Part shown: positions 18,141 to 27,331 of the stretch, in pieces
Layout: every line of letters starts with the position of its first letter
How positions within the stretch are numbered: position 1 is the stretch's first letter
NCBI RefSeq assembly: GCF_015265455.1
Contig: NZ_CP054492.1
Span: forward strand, 1,860,001 to 1,924,000
Source of the DNA: Candidatus Sulfurimonas baltica
Lineage (GTDB): Bacteria; Campylobacterota; Campylobacteria; Campylobacterales; Sulfurimonadaceae
Reading direction: 5' to 3'
DNA length: 64,000 nucleotides
Notes under the pieces: model-generated
What the model saw: only the letters and a program-made list of their open reading frames with translations
The model's database searches: none
Told to the model about the DNA's origin: nothing
Program-made: the position numbers and the translations under genes

Positions 18141-18448
18141 CTTAAATCCTTTTTTGTTAAAATCTTAAGTAGTGCTTCGTAGTATGGCGATTATACATGT
18201 AAAATCCTTATTCCTCTTTACAGTGTCACGATTTGAGGTGTATTGTGCATGATTTCTTTAAATACTTGCGTAGCTATTGATAATACAATTTTGTATTGTA
18301 CGATTAATTAATAAACACAAGTTTAGTGTAAGATTGTAACAATATTATCACAACATTTAAATTAATAGCTATAATATTATAAATAAATGTAATATAATGT
18401 TATCATATCAGTTATCACAAAATAATTATATTTTAATTTAGGCTGGAC
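18141..18448. other. AT-rich intergenic region between divergent genes
   Basis: No gene is visible. The stretch is highly A/T-rich and must hold the divergent promoters of the hydrolase remnant and the response regulator. A TACATGTA palindrome lies at 18194-18201. The response regulator start follows GGCTGGAC. Confidence 0.4.
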
Positions 18449-19198
18449 ATGAAAAAACACACTATTATCATTGTAGAAGATGATGAGATTACTGCTCTTA
18501 ATCTAGAACTCTCTCTACAAAAACATGGGTATGATATTATTGCTATATGTGACAATGCCTCTGAAGCTAAAAAAAAGATTGATGAATACAAACCTAATAT
18601 CATTATTATAGATATATCTCTTCAGGAGAGTAGTGATGGTATAGAGTTGGCAAAAACAATTAGAAAAAAATATTCTATACCGTTTATATATTTAACTTCT
18701 CACAGTGATGATGACATCATCGCTGAAGCAATAAAAACGGAACCTTATGGATACATAGTTAAACCATTTGATCCAGTTTCACTACACGCTACAATACAGA
18801 TGGCTATTTTTAAGTTCAGCGTTGAAAATGATAGAAATGAAGAAATAAATGCTTCTAAAATAGATAAACAACACTTAGATAAACTGCTATATGCAAAAAG
18901 AGACCCAGATAAGCCGTTCATCTCTTTCGGAGATGCTTATTATATGGATATCACCAAAAATGAGATATTTTACAATTATGAAAAAATCAAACTTACTAAA
19001 AAAGAGTATGCTATATTGCGGCTTCTTGTTGCCAAACTAGGTAGTGTTATAAGTTTTAAACAAGCTATAGATTATGTGTGGCAAGATAATGGGGCAACTG
19101 AAAACAGCATTAGAACACTAGTTTGGAGACTTAGAAACAAGCTTCCTACTGATATAATAAAAAATGCTTCAGGAATAGGCTATCTTATTGAAAAATAG
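18449..19198 (+). CDS. OmpR-type response regulator
   Basis: A 249-residue regulator. The receiver domain (residues 1-125) has the acidic pair EDD, the phosphorylatable Asp in IIIDISL (about residue 53), the Thr/Ser switch LTSHSDDD and the Lys in IVKPFDP. The C-terminal winged helix (about 155-249) includes KLTKKEYAILRLL and the recognition region ENSIRTLVWRLRNKL. It is convergent with the hybrid kinase gene that ends 10 bases away, so the two are candidate partners, though the kinase has its own receiver and HPt domain. Confidence 0.9.
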   Translation: MKKHTIIIVEDDEITALNLELSLQKHGYDIIAICDNASEAKKKIDEYKPNIIIIDISLQESSDGIELAKTIRKKYSIPFIYLTSHSDDDIIAEAIKTEPYGYIVKPFDPVSLHATIQMAIFKFSVENDRNEEINASKIDKQHLDKLLYAKRDPDKPFISFGDAYYMDITKNEIFYNYEKIKLTKKEYAILRLLVAKLGSVISFKQAIDYVWQDNGATENSIRTLVWRLRNKLPTDIIKNASGIGYLIEK

Positions 19199-19207
19199 TT
19201 CTAATCT

Positions 19208-21865
19208 CTAAGATATTTTTATTTTAGATAATATATTTTCAATTTTTTCAAAAATAGCTTCATAATCAAACTTACTATTTTCCTCTTTTGCCATTCTCTC
19301 CATTATGGAAGTATTCTCTTGCAAAAACTCCATTCTAAAATTACCGCTAGAGCCCTTTATACTATGAGAGATGAGTGAAATCTTTTTATAATCTTTACTC
19401 TCTATTGCATTTTTTAGTTCAGGCAGCTGTTTTGCCATCTTTTTTACAAACATATCTACAAGCATTATTATCTCATCTTCATTTAACATAAGTTCTTTGC
19501 TTAATATTTTAAAATCTAGGCCTTCTATAACATCTTTGTTATTACTACTGTTGATTGATTTTTCCACTTCACCATTTGCAACTTTTAAATAATTAAAAAA
19601 GATTCTCTCTAGCTCTTTAATTACAATAGGTTTTCCTAAAAATGAATCAAAACCGCTTGAAAGACCCCTCTCTTTTGCCCCCTTTATTACATTGGCTGTT
19701 AGTGCAGATATTGGCGTGTGTCTAAGACCTTTTTCTATCTCATATTTTAAAATATTTTTAACTGCCTCATTGCCATCCATTATCGGCATCTGTTCATCCA
19801 TTAAAATTAAATCATAGTTGTTCTTTTTATACAGTGTCAATGCTTCTAAACCATTTGATGCCAAGTCATAGCTCAAACCATACTTTAAAAGTAAAATTTT
19901 TATTAACTCTTGATTTGCTTCATTATCTTCCGCAATTAAAATATGCCCTTCAAACTTCATGCTTGCACTTTTCATATAAGGGGAATAAGAGTCAGGGTAT
20001 AACAACTCATCAAAAGATGTTTTTATTTTTGAGCAATATAGAGGAAAACATATACTTGTAATATGTGAATACTTCTCATAAATATCGTTTGGCTTGCTAG
20101 TAAGAGCAATATATTTTTTGTCTGATTTTAGAATCGTTTCTTTAAAACGTTGATTAGAATCCTCTTCTAAAAATATGGCTATATCATACTCCATATTAAG
20201 AGTATTCACCATATCAATACTAAGATTAAAAATATTAGAGTACTTTAAAAATGATTCCGATTTATAACTGCTTTGCATATTTTCAGAGTAAAAAACTATT
20301 TTTAGTGCTTTAATATCATCTAAATCACTGAAAATTTGGCATGCTTTATTATGTATTTCAACAGGTAATTCAAGCCAGAATATACTGCCTTCCCCAAAAG
20401 TTGATTCAGCTTTTACACTACCGTTCATATGCTCTGCCAATTGGTGACAAATTGACAATCCTAAGCCTGTCCCATCTAAGTTTTCACGTCCACCATGCTG
20501 AGCTTGCGTAAATGCAGAAAACACACTCACTATATCTTCTTTTGCTATTCCTATACCATTATCATGGACACTAACCCGCAAGACACTCTCTTGACATGTA
20601 GCTTCAACTCTTATGTGTCCGCCGACATTTGTAAATTTTATAGCATTACTTAAAAAGTTAGATAAAATCTGCTTTATTCTTAGTGAATCGGCATAGAGCT
20701 CTTTTGGTATTTTTGGGTCTATAAAAGATGTGATTGTTATATCTTTTGAGTTTGCAGAAGCAACAAAAAGCTCTAAAGTATGGCTAATCTCATCATGAAT
20801 AGAGAATATCTTAGGTTCTATTGTAAACTCACCACTTCTTAATTTTGAAAAGTCTAAAATATCATTAATTATACTCAATAAGTTTTCACCACTGTTTAGA
20901 ATAATCTCTAAATATTTTCTATGTTGCTTTGAAAGATCTTGTTCAATTAATAAATTTACAAATCCCAAAATAGCATTAAGAGGGGTTCTAATTTCATGAG
21001 ACATATTTGACAAAAAGTACTCTTTTGCCTGAGAAGCTTTTTGTGCTTCGAGTCTTGCATCTATAAGTGTTGTAACATCATTCGCAATTGACATGTATTC
21101 AATAGAGTCATCATATGGGTCCCTTATTTTTACAATAGTCACATCTATGTAAAAATAATCACCATTTTTTTTAAGATTTTTAATCGTTCCTCTAAATATT
21201 CCGGCATTCCTCAACTGAAACCATAAATCGTCAAAATAGTATTGTGGCATATCTTCGTGTTTTATGATACTGTGTTTTTCTCCTATAAGCTCCAAAGCGC
21301 TATATCCGCTTAATTGTACATATTTGTCATTAACGTATACAATCCTGCCTTCAGAGTCAGTTTTTGAGATAATCGCACTCTCATCAAGTGCCTTTTGGTA
21401 TTCACTAAGAAGTTCAACATGCCTGTCAATCTCTTGTTCCTTTTGAAAGATAGTATCTGTGTAATGTTGTAAAACACCTTGAAAATTTTTATCAAAAATA
21501 TATGATATTTCATCAAATGTCTCTTTTGAGTTAAGCTGAACATCATAAGTAAAATCTATCATTGAGCGTCTAAAGTGACTGCAAATTTCAAAAAGTTCAT
21601 CGGCTCTGATATCTCTATGTTTCAAATATACCAAAAGGCTATGCATTACCGGACAATCGCCTATCTCCAACTCACCTGCAATTACACCCATAAAGTAGTC
21701 AAAAACACCACTTGCATAATCAGTTAAAAATTTTTCATTGTTAATATTGTGAAGTTGTAGAATCTTTTGTGGAGTTTCATAAGATATCCACTGTGAGAGT
21801 ATATTGTCTTTTGACGCCATAAAGATGTCTTGTGTTCTTATTAGATTGGGAAGTGTCTTTTTCAT
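19208..21865 (-). CDS. Hybrid histidine kinase (N-terminal helical sensor, PAS, HisKA, HATPase, REC, HPt)
   Basis: An 885-residue phosphorelay kinase with no transmembrane segment. The domain order is as follows. An alpha-helical N-terminal domain (about 1-155) resembles RsbR-type sensors. A PAS domain (about 165-275) is next. HisKA follows with the phospho-His in NMSHEIRTPLNAI (about 293). The HATPase has DNGIGI and GTGLGLSI. A divergent receiver-like spacer is followed by a receiver with LMDEQMPIMDG (about 690). The HPt domain has HSIKGSSGNF (about 838). It is 3 bases downstream of the deformylase-like membrane gene and most likely shares its operon, suggesting that protein is the input partner. 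Confidence 0.9.
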   Translation of the reverse strand: MKKTLPNLIRTQDIFMASKDNILSQWISYETPQKILQLHNINNEKFLTDYASGVFDYFMGVIAGELEIGDCPVMHSLLVYLKHRDIRADELFEICSHFRRSMIDFTYDVQLNSKETFDEISYIFDKNFQGVLQHYTDTIFQKEQEIDRHVELLSEYQKALDESAIISKTDSEGRIVYVNDKYVQLSGYSALELIGEKHSIIKHEDMPQYYFDDLWFQLRNAGIFRGTIKNLKKNGDYFYIDVTIVKIRDPYDDSIEYMSIANDVTTLIDARLEAQKASQAKEYFLSNMSHEIRTPLNAILGFVNLLIEQDLSKQHRKYLEIILNSGENLLSIINDILDFSKLRSGEFTIEPKIFSIHDEISHTLELFVASANSKDITITSFIDPKIPKELYADSLRIKQILSNFLSNAIKFTNVGGHIRVEATCQESVLRVSVHDNGIGIAKEDIVSVFSAFTQAQHGGRENLDGTGLGLSICHQLAEHMNGSVKAESTFGEGSIFWLELPVEIHNKACQIFSDLDDIKALKIVFYSENMQSSYKSESFLKYSNIFNLSIDMVNTLNMEYDIAIFLEEDSNQRFKETILKSDKKYIALTSKPNDIYEKYSHITSICFPLYCSKIKTSFDELLYPDSYSPYMKSASMKFEGHILIAEDNEANQELIKILLLKYGLSYDLASNGLEALTLYKKNNYDLILMDEQMPIMDGNEAVKNILKYEIEKGLRHTPISALTANVIKGAKERGLSSGFDSFLGKPIVIKELERIFFNYLKVANGEVEKSINSSNNKDVIEGLDFKILSKELMLNEDEIIMLVDMFVKKMAKQLPELKNAIESKDYKKISLISHSIKGSSGNFRMEFLQENTSIMERMAKEENSKFDYEAIFEKIENILSKIKIS

Positions 21866-21868
21866 AGG

Positions 21869-22660
21869 CTACATTATAAAATAAGACAATGACATAAGCA
21901 GAGTAAGTTTGACCAAAGAGACTACAGCTGTTCCTATTATATTTCCAATCTGACAGCTTGTGCATGATGTAAACTTTTTACCTTCATATTGTGCGTAGAA
22001 AAAATAAACAATATTTAAACCTACTACGCCAAAAGATAGATTTAGTTGATAAGACCAAAGATTATCTATAAAAAAAGAGCCTATTAATAAAATAACCATT
22101 ACTATCATTGAAATATTAATAGCTTTAATTATATAGTCTCTTTTGAACGTTGTTGGACAACTCTCAGAAATTGCAACATCGCTTCCAAACTCTAATTTCT
22201 TTTGAAATATTTTCTTTTCATCTTTTGTCAATTTATTTAAAAAACTAGACCCGAATGTATAATCAATCTTTCTTTGAAGTAAAATACTAAGGGCACCATC
22301 AGCCTTTAAGGAGTGATTATCTCCTTCTCTATCTTGATAGACCAAACTAATCGACTCATATCTAGTAACATTGGCACTTAATCCAGGAAAATAAGCTGTT
22401 CTCTCTGTGGTTGTGACTTTACCATTTGTGCTTATTATTCTTGGATTAATAAGTTCTAAATATTTACCATCATACTCTTTAACAACAACAATATTATAAT
22501 AACTACCTATCTGAAAAGCAGCAAGACCATCTAAAGAATTTGCTTTTATTGTATCTTTCATATCTTCTATTAAAGAGTGTATCTCTTCATTGAAAAATCT
22601 TACATCCGTTGCATACTGGACACTTGGAGGGGTAGGATATTTGATTATATCTCTAATCAT
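21869..22660 (-). CDS. Catalytically degenerate peptide-deformylase-like protein with membrane domain
   Basis: 263 residues. Residues 1-160 follow the peptide deformylase fold, with the first motif recognisable as DGLAAFQIG. The metal-binding motif EGCLS is replaced by ERTAY (in ERTAYFPGL), losing the cysteine ligand. The HExDH motif is replaced by RKIDY (in LLQRKIDYTFG), losing both histidines and the catalytic glutamate. Residues about 170-263 hold two to four hydrophobic helices and a CTSC motif (FTSCTSCQIG). So this is a pseudoenzyme tethered to the membrane, not a working deformylase. It is the first gene of the operon with the hybrid kinase, and a sensing role is inferred. Confidence 0.75.
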   Translation of the reverse strand: MIRDIIKYPTPPSVQYATDVRFFNEEIHSLIEDMKDTIKANSLDGLAAFQIGSYYNIVVVKEYDGKYLELINPRIISTNGKVTTTERTAYFPGLSANVTRYESISLVYQDREGDNHSLKADGALSILLQRKIDYTFGSSFLNKLTKDEKKIFQKKLEFGSDVAISESCPTTFKRDYIIKAINISMIVMVILLIGSFFIDNLWSYQLNLSFGVVGLNIVYFFYAQYEGKKFTSCTSCQIGNIIGTAVVSLVKLTLLMSLSYFIM

Positions 22661-22762
22661 TATTGTACCTTGTTAAAAAATAGGATTTATACTCTTTGAA
22701 TAAGAGTAATGTGTTTTGTGTTATAGAGACTTTGATAATAAAGGTCTCTATAAACTGCAGAA

Positions 22763-22927
22763 TTAGTGGCTTTTATTTACCACTATAATCATTTTGATGT
22801 TTATAACAACAAATCTGATTAATTGCCAAATTTTACAAGTTCTCATTGCAATAGCTAATGGACCTGGTGTCATTGTAGTAAAGTTATTTCCATACGCTTT
22901 TATGTTTGATTCTACTTTCTTACTCAT
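22763..22927 (-). CDS. 54-residue small protein next to the SQR-like gene
   Basis: A short ORF with ATG at 22927 behind AAAAGGAAATACT. The protein starts MSKKVESNIKAYGNNF, contains one cysteine (MRTCKIW) and ends in a hydrophobic, basic segment (IRFVVINIKMIIVV), suggesting membrane attachment. It lies 86 bases downstream of the SQR-like gene on the same strand. The good Shine-Dalgarno and sensible composition suggest a real gene, but I do not recognise the family. The rest of 22661-23013 has no other gene. Confidence 0.55.
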   Translation of the reverse strand: MSKKVESNIKAYGNNFTTMTPGPLAIAMRTCKIWQLIRFVVINIKMIIVVNKSH

Positions 22928-23013
22928 AGTATTTCCTTTTTATTATTTATAATGCCAATTGAAACAAGCTCCAATTGACAGTGTTTTACAAACTTATATC
23001 AGAATATTTATTT

Positions 23014-24483
23014 CTATTCTGGAATTAATGTCCAACCAAACTTTAGTTTAGCTTTCCAAATAAACAAGTGATGAAGAATATGCTTAATCCAGTGACCCGC
23101 AAGACCAATTTCACCAAATGTATAATCTGTATCACGACCAGTACCAGGGTACTTGTCAAAATCAGGAACAACAGGATAGATTGTCATAGCAGCCGCAGTA
23201 CCGTCAAATAGACCTTTACCAGCAGAAGCAACACAAGCAGCACCCATATCAGCCATTGAAGCCTCATGTAATGGAGCATTCTCACCTTTTGTAATACGGT
23301 CACAGATACTGTGAGCTACCGCTTTTCCGATAATACCTGAAGGCATACCAGTTCTTGGAGGAGTTGGATTAATTGGAGTTCCGTTTGGAGAACTCATTGG
23401 CTTTGAAATTGGATGTGGTGGTGCAAATGCTATACCACAAGCAAAGATATTTCCATAAGTCGGGTTTTGGTAAGTTTTAGGCCAATCTGAAGCTTTCCAA
23501 TTCTCATAAGCACCTGCAGCATAGTTAGCATCAACTTTTAAGAAACCGTTTGGAGCAAAAAGAGTAGCAGTTATATCTGTGCCGTCTTTAGCAATTGCTT
23601 TAAGACCAACACCAGCGAATGGAGGGATAAGCATTGAAAAATCGAACTCCTCTTCACCCATTTCACCACTTAATAGTTCATAGTGAACTTTTCCTTTTTC
23701 AACTTTATTTACGTGAGCACCGATGATCCAGTCAACGTTTCTTTCTGTAAATAGAGACTCAGCAAAGATTTTTGAACTAACAGCAAATCCCATAGATTTC
23801 ATATGTAACCCACCAACTCCAAAGTCGCCTAGGAATGATTCATTTGAAATCCACTTGATATCAGCCATGTCACGAACACCAGCTTTATTTAACTCATGCT
23901 CAATATTGAAGATATATTCAAATGCAGCACCTTGACATGTACAAAGACCATGACCAGTACCGATTAAGAATTTTTGACGCTCACCGTTTTTCATTTTTAC
24001 GATAGTCTTCTCTAGCTCTTCATTTGCATGAACAGCGTGATCTGCTGTACAAACTGAAACAGTAAATTCACCAAGACCGTTAGCATCACCAAGACCAGGT
24101 GTTGCTGCAAAATTAAGTTTTGGACCTGTAGCGTTAATTAAATAATCATACTCTATATTCTCAATCTTGCCATCTTCACCATCAATAGTAGATTCAACAA
24201 CAACATAAGGTTTGTCACTTGTCTCATTACCTTCTGGATGAATACCAAGTGCTTTTGCTTGATGGTAAATAATACCAGCTTTAGCATACACAGGAGCTAA
24301 ATCAAAAGTAACATCCTCTTTACTCATTTGACCAACACCAACCCAAATATTCGATGGAATCCAATTCCATTTTGAATTTGGAGTAACAACAACTACTTCA
24401 TGCGCCGAACCTAACCATTTTGCCGCGAAAGTAGCTGCAGTATGACCTGAAACCCCTCCACCAAGAACAACTAATCTTGCCAT
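23014..24483 (-). CDS. sqr: Sulfide:quinone oxidoreductase-like flavoprotein
   Basis: A 489-residue pyridine-nucleotide-disulfide oxidoreductase-fold protein. The N-terminal FAD motif is VVLGGGVSGHTAA, the second nucleotide-binding region is YLINATGPKLNF, and the C-terminal part carries FACGIAFAPPHP. Cysteines near VSVCTADHA (about residue 160) and GHGLCTCQGAAFEY (about 190) occupy positions where SQR enzymes keep redox-active cysteines. SQR transfers electrons from sulfide to the quinone pool at the membrane. Several SQR types coexist in Sulfurimonas; I cannot fix the type, and some relatives are flavoproteins of unproven activity. Confidence 0.78.
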   Translation of the reverse strand: MARLVVLGGGVSGHTAATFAAKWLGSAHEVVVVTPNSKWNWIPSNIWVGVGQMSKEDVTFDLAPVYAKAGIIYHQAKALGIHPEGNETSDKPYVVVESTIDGEDGKIENIEYDYLINATGPKLNFAATPGLGDANGLGEFTVSVCTADHAVHANEELEKTIVKMKNGERQKFLIGTGHGLCTCQGAAFEYIFNIEHELNKAGVRDMADIKWISNESFLGDFGVGGLHMKSMGFAVSSKIFAESLFTERNVDWIIGAHVNKVEKGKVHYELLSGEMGEEEFDFSMLIPPFAGVGLKAIAKDGTDITATLFAPNGFLKVDANYAAGAYENWKASDWPKTYQNPTYGNIFACGIAFAPPHPISKPMSSPNGTPINPTPPRTGMPSGIIGKAVAHSICDRITKGENAPLHEASMADMGAACVASAGKGLFDGTAAAMTIYPVVPDFDKYPGTGRDTDYTFGEIGLAGHWIKHILHHLFIWKAKLKFGWTLIPE

Positions 24484-24636
24484 ATAAAAATCCTCTTTAT
24501 TTAAAGTATAAATAACTCTGAAAACATTGTACCAAAAATATTATACAAATAATTATAACTTTAAAAATAATAATTATATTAAAAATTTATACTATGCTTA
24601 AAACAGCCTATTTTAGGGATTCAACATAGAATAAAA

Positions 24637-27195
24637 TCAAATTTTTATAATCTTGCTCACTATTTCATAAACATTTTTTGAGATTGATTGTGTAGAAACT
24701 ACACGGTCAAGCTCAATTTTCATCGCTATCTTGTTCTTAGAATTAAGTTTTTCATATATTTTATAGGCTCCTGCGAGTCCGGATGCTATCTGCGGATTTA
24801 TTTTATCTATTTCAATTATTTTATCTACTACAAACTTATATCCATTCCCATCTTTTGCATGAAAATGTTTATAATTTCTTGCAAATACCCCGATTAGTGA
24901 ACGAACTAGATTTGGCACAAGTTCATTGTATACATCATCATCTTGAAGAAGTTTTACTCTATCAAGTGTTCCATCTCTGTGTGATGCTGCTAAGATTGAG
25001 AAGTACTTATTCATAACCAATGTGTCATCTTTGTATTTTTTGTAAAAATCAGCAAGTGCAGTCTTTGCAAAAGCCGATGAAGTGTTTTCTAAAATATCTA
25101 GTGCGACTGCTCTGTCTGTCATAGTTATAGAGTCGTTATATTGATTGTTGGCCAACTCTATCACCTCATCATTTTTGAGTGCAGAGAGAAGTTTTAAACA
25201 ACGGTTTTTAATACTTCTCTCTCCAATACTTTTCGCATTTATATCTTTACATGTAGGTTTATGATATTTTTTGTACATCTCCAAAAGTTCATCTTTGAAT
25301 GTTGTCGCCAAATGAAGCTCCAACTTCTCTTTGGCTTCATATATAAGCTCAAAATCTATTTCATCTTGCCTCTGCATAAGTGTGGAAACAGTTGGCAGTT
25401 CCAAAATCAGAGCCTTATATGAAAGATCCATATCTCCATTTAAAAGAGACTCGAATGATTTTATATACTCTTCATCTACAGCTTTACCCTCCATGATAGA
25501 CTCTATCGTTAGAACTCCAAAAGATTGAGCCGATTCATACTTGACAAAACTATTTTTATCAAACTTCATAAGGAATGGATAATTATTCTTTTTTTGTTCA
25601 ATTATAATAGGTGCAGAAAAGTCTCTGTTTATCGACAAGACAGGGTTTGACTCAATCTTGTATACAAACTCCTCTTTAGCTTTTGACACTATCAGAGTCT
25701 CTGCTAGTATCTCATCTCCACTATCAGCCAAAAGAGCTATTTTAAGAGGATAATAGTATGGCTTTTGCTCACTTCCATCAACAGCATTTGGAACCTCTTG
25801 AGTCAGCGTCAGTTTATACTCTCCATCTATAAAGCTCTCATCTACATGCAGCTTTGGTGTGCCTGATTGATGGTACCAGGTCTCAAAAGCTTTTAAGTCA
25901 ACTCCGCTTGCCTTGCTCATAGCCCATAAAAAGTCATCAGTTCTTACCGCCTGACCATCAAAGCTATCAAAATAAAGATCTGTTGCTTTACGGTAATTTT
26001 CTTCACCCAAAAGAGTATGAATCATGCGGATTATTTCAGCGCCCTTCTCATAAACAGTTGCCGTATAAAAATTATTTATAGCCATATAAGAGTCTGGCTG
26101 AATCGGGTGAGCCGTCGGTGAGGCATCTTCAACAAACTGTCTTTCTCTGAGAGCTTTTACATCCTCTATACGCTGAACCTCTTTGGAGTTTAAGTCGGCG
26201 GAAAAACACTGGTCTCTAAAAACAGTCAAACCCTCTTTTAGAGTCAGCTGAAACCAATCTCTACATGTAATCCTGTTTCCTGTCCAGTTATGAAAATACT
26301 CATGTGCGATAACGCTCTGAATACCCATAAAATTAGCATCGGTAGCTGTATCCTCATCTGCTAAAACATAGGCTGAGTTAAAAATGTTTAGTCCTTTGTT
26401 CTCCATAGCACCCATATTAAAACTATCTACGGCAACTATATTATAGAGAGTCAAATCATACTCACGGCCATATTTCTCCTCATCCCAAAGCATAGCCTCT
26501 TTAAGCGACTTCATAGCGTGTTTACATTTAGACTCATTTCCTTTGTCTGTGTATATGTTAAGTCTAACTATTTTTGAGCTTGCTGTCTTAAAAGTATCTT
26601 TAACAACACCTAAGTCTCCAGCAACAAGAGCAAAAAGGTATGATGGTTTTGGGTGTGGATCATCCCATGTAATTCCATGTCTTCCATCGTCTAGCTTAAA
26701 GTTTGATGCAGTGTTTCCATTGCTTAGTAAAATTGGATATTTTTCTCTGTTAGCAACAAGCGTTGTTTTAAAAACCGCCATTACATCCGGACGGTCTAAA
26801 TAAGGAGTTATTCTTCTAAAACCTTCCGGCTCATTTTGAGTACAAAAGATATCCCCTGATTTATAAAGACCGTCTAGTTCACTGTTTAGGTGAGGGTAGA
26901 TTTTGTTAATTACTATAAGCTTAAAATTATCCGGAACGTCTAATACAGTAAGTGTCTCTTTATCGATAACATATCTGCTCTCCTTTAGTTTTAAGTCATT
27001 AATATAGAGTTCTATTAACTCCAAATCTACGCTGTTTAAGACTATGTTTTTAGACCCCTTGTCTACTTTTGTTATACTCATCATATTTGTAACTTGGGTA
27101 TACTCTTCAAATAACTCAAAAACTAAATCACAATTTTTTATTTCAAATTCCGGCGCTTTATAATCTTTTAGATATGTAGTTTGAACTTTACTCAT
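24637..27195 (-). CDS. pepN: Aminopeptidase N (M1 family)
   Basis: An 852-residue zinc aminopeptidase. The exopeptidase motif GAMENKG (about residue 262) is followed by the zinc motif HEYFHNW with the distal glutamate in LKEGLTVFRDQ (about residues 295-322). The C-terminal helical ARM-like domain is complete. It is the gammaproteobacterial-type PepN used for general peptide turnover in the cytoplasm. It stands alone, divergent from the biotin carboxylase gene. Confidence 0.95.
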   Translation of the reverse strand: MSKVQTTYLKDYKAPEFEIKNCDLVFELFEEYTQVTNMMSITKVDKGSKNIVLNSVDLELIELYINDLKLKESRYVIDKETLTVLDVPDNFKLIVINKIYPHLNSELDGLYKSGDIFCTQNEPEGFRRITPYLDRPDVMAVFKTTLVANREKYPILLSNGNTASNFKLDDGRHGITWDDPHPKPSYLFALVAGDLGVVKDTFKTASSKIVRLNIYTDKGNESKCKHAMKSLKEAMLWDEEKYGREYDLTLYNIVAVDSFNMGAMENKGLNIFNSAYVLADEDTATDANFMGIQSVIAHEYFHNWTGNRITCRDWFQLTLKEGLTVFRDQCFSADLNSKEVQRIEDVKALRERQFVEDASPTAHPIQPDSYMAINNFYTATVYEKGAEIIRMIHTLLGEENYRKATDLYFDSFDGQAVRTDDFLWAMSKASGVDLKAFETWYHQSGTPKLHVDESFIDGEYKLTLTQEVPNAVDGSEQKPYYYPLKIALLADSGDEILAETLIVSKAKEEFVYKIESNPVLSINRDFSAPIIIEQKKNNYPFLMKFDKNSFVKYESAQSFGVLTIESIMEGKAVDEEYIKSFESLLNGDMDLSYKALILELPTVSTLMQRQDEIDFELIYEAKEKLELHLATTFKDELLEMYKKYHKPTCKDINAKSIGERSIKNRCLKLLSALKNDEVIELANNQYNDSITMTDRAVALDILENTSSAFAKTALADFYKKYKDDTLVMNKYFSILAASHRDGTLDRVKLLQDDDVYNELVPNLVRSLIGVFARNYKHFHAKDGNGYKFVVDKIIEIDKINPQIASGLAGAYKIYEKLNSKNKIAMKIELDRVVSTQSISKNVYEIVSKIIKI

Positions 27196-27331
27196 AATTT
27201 CTCTTTAATAATTTTTTATAATGATAGCATATTCAAGAAACTAAACTTAAATAGGAATGAAAAATAAGATTGAGAGGTGTTTAGAAAAAAATATTGTACA
27301 ATTATAAAAAACAATAAAAGATTGGATTATC

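Noticed and set aside
21869-22660. Functional peptide deformylase
   Set aside because: The three metal ligands and the catalytic glutamate are all replaced, so the usual activity is not expected.
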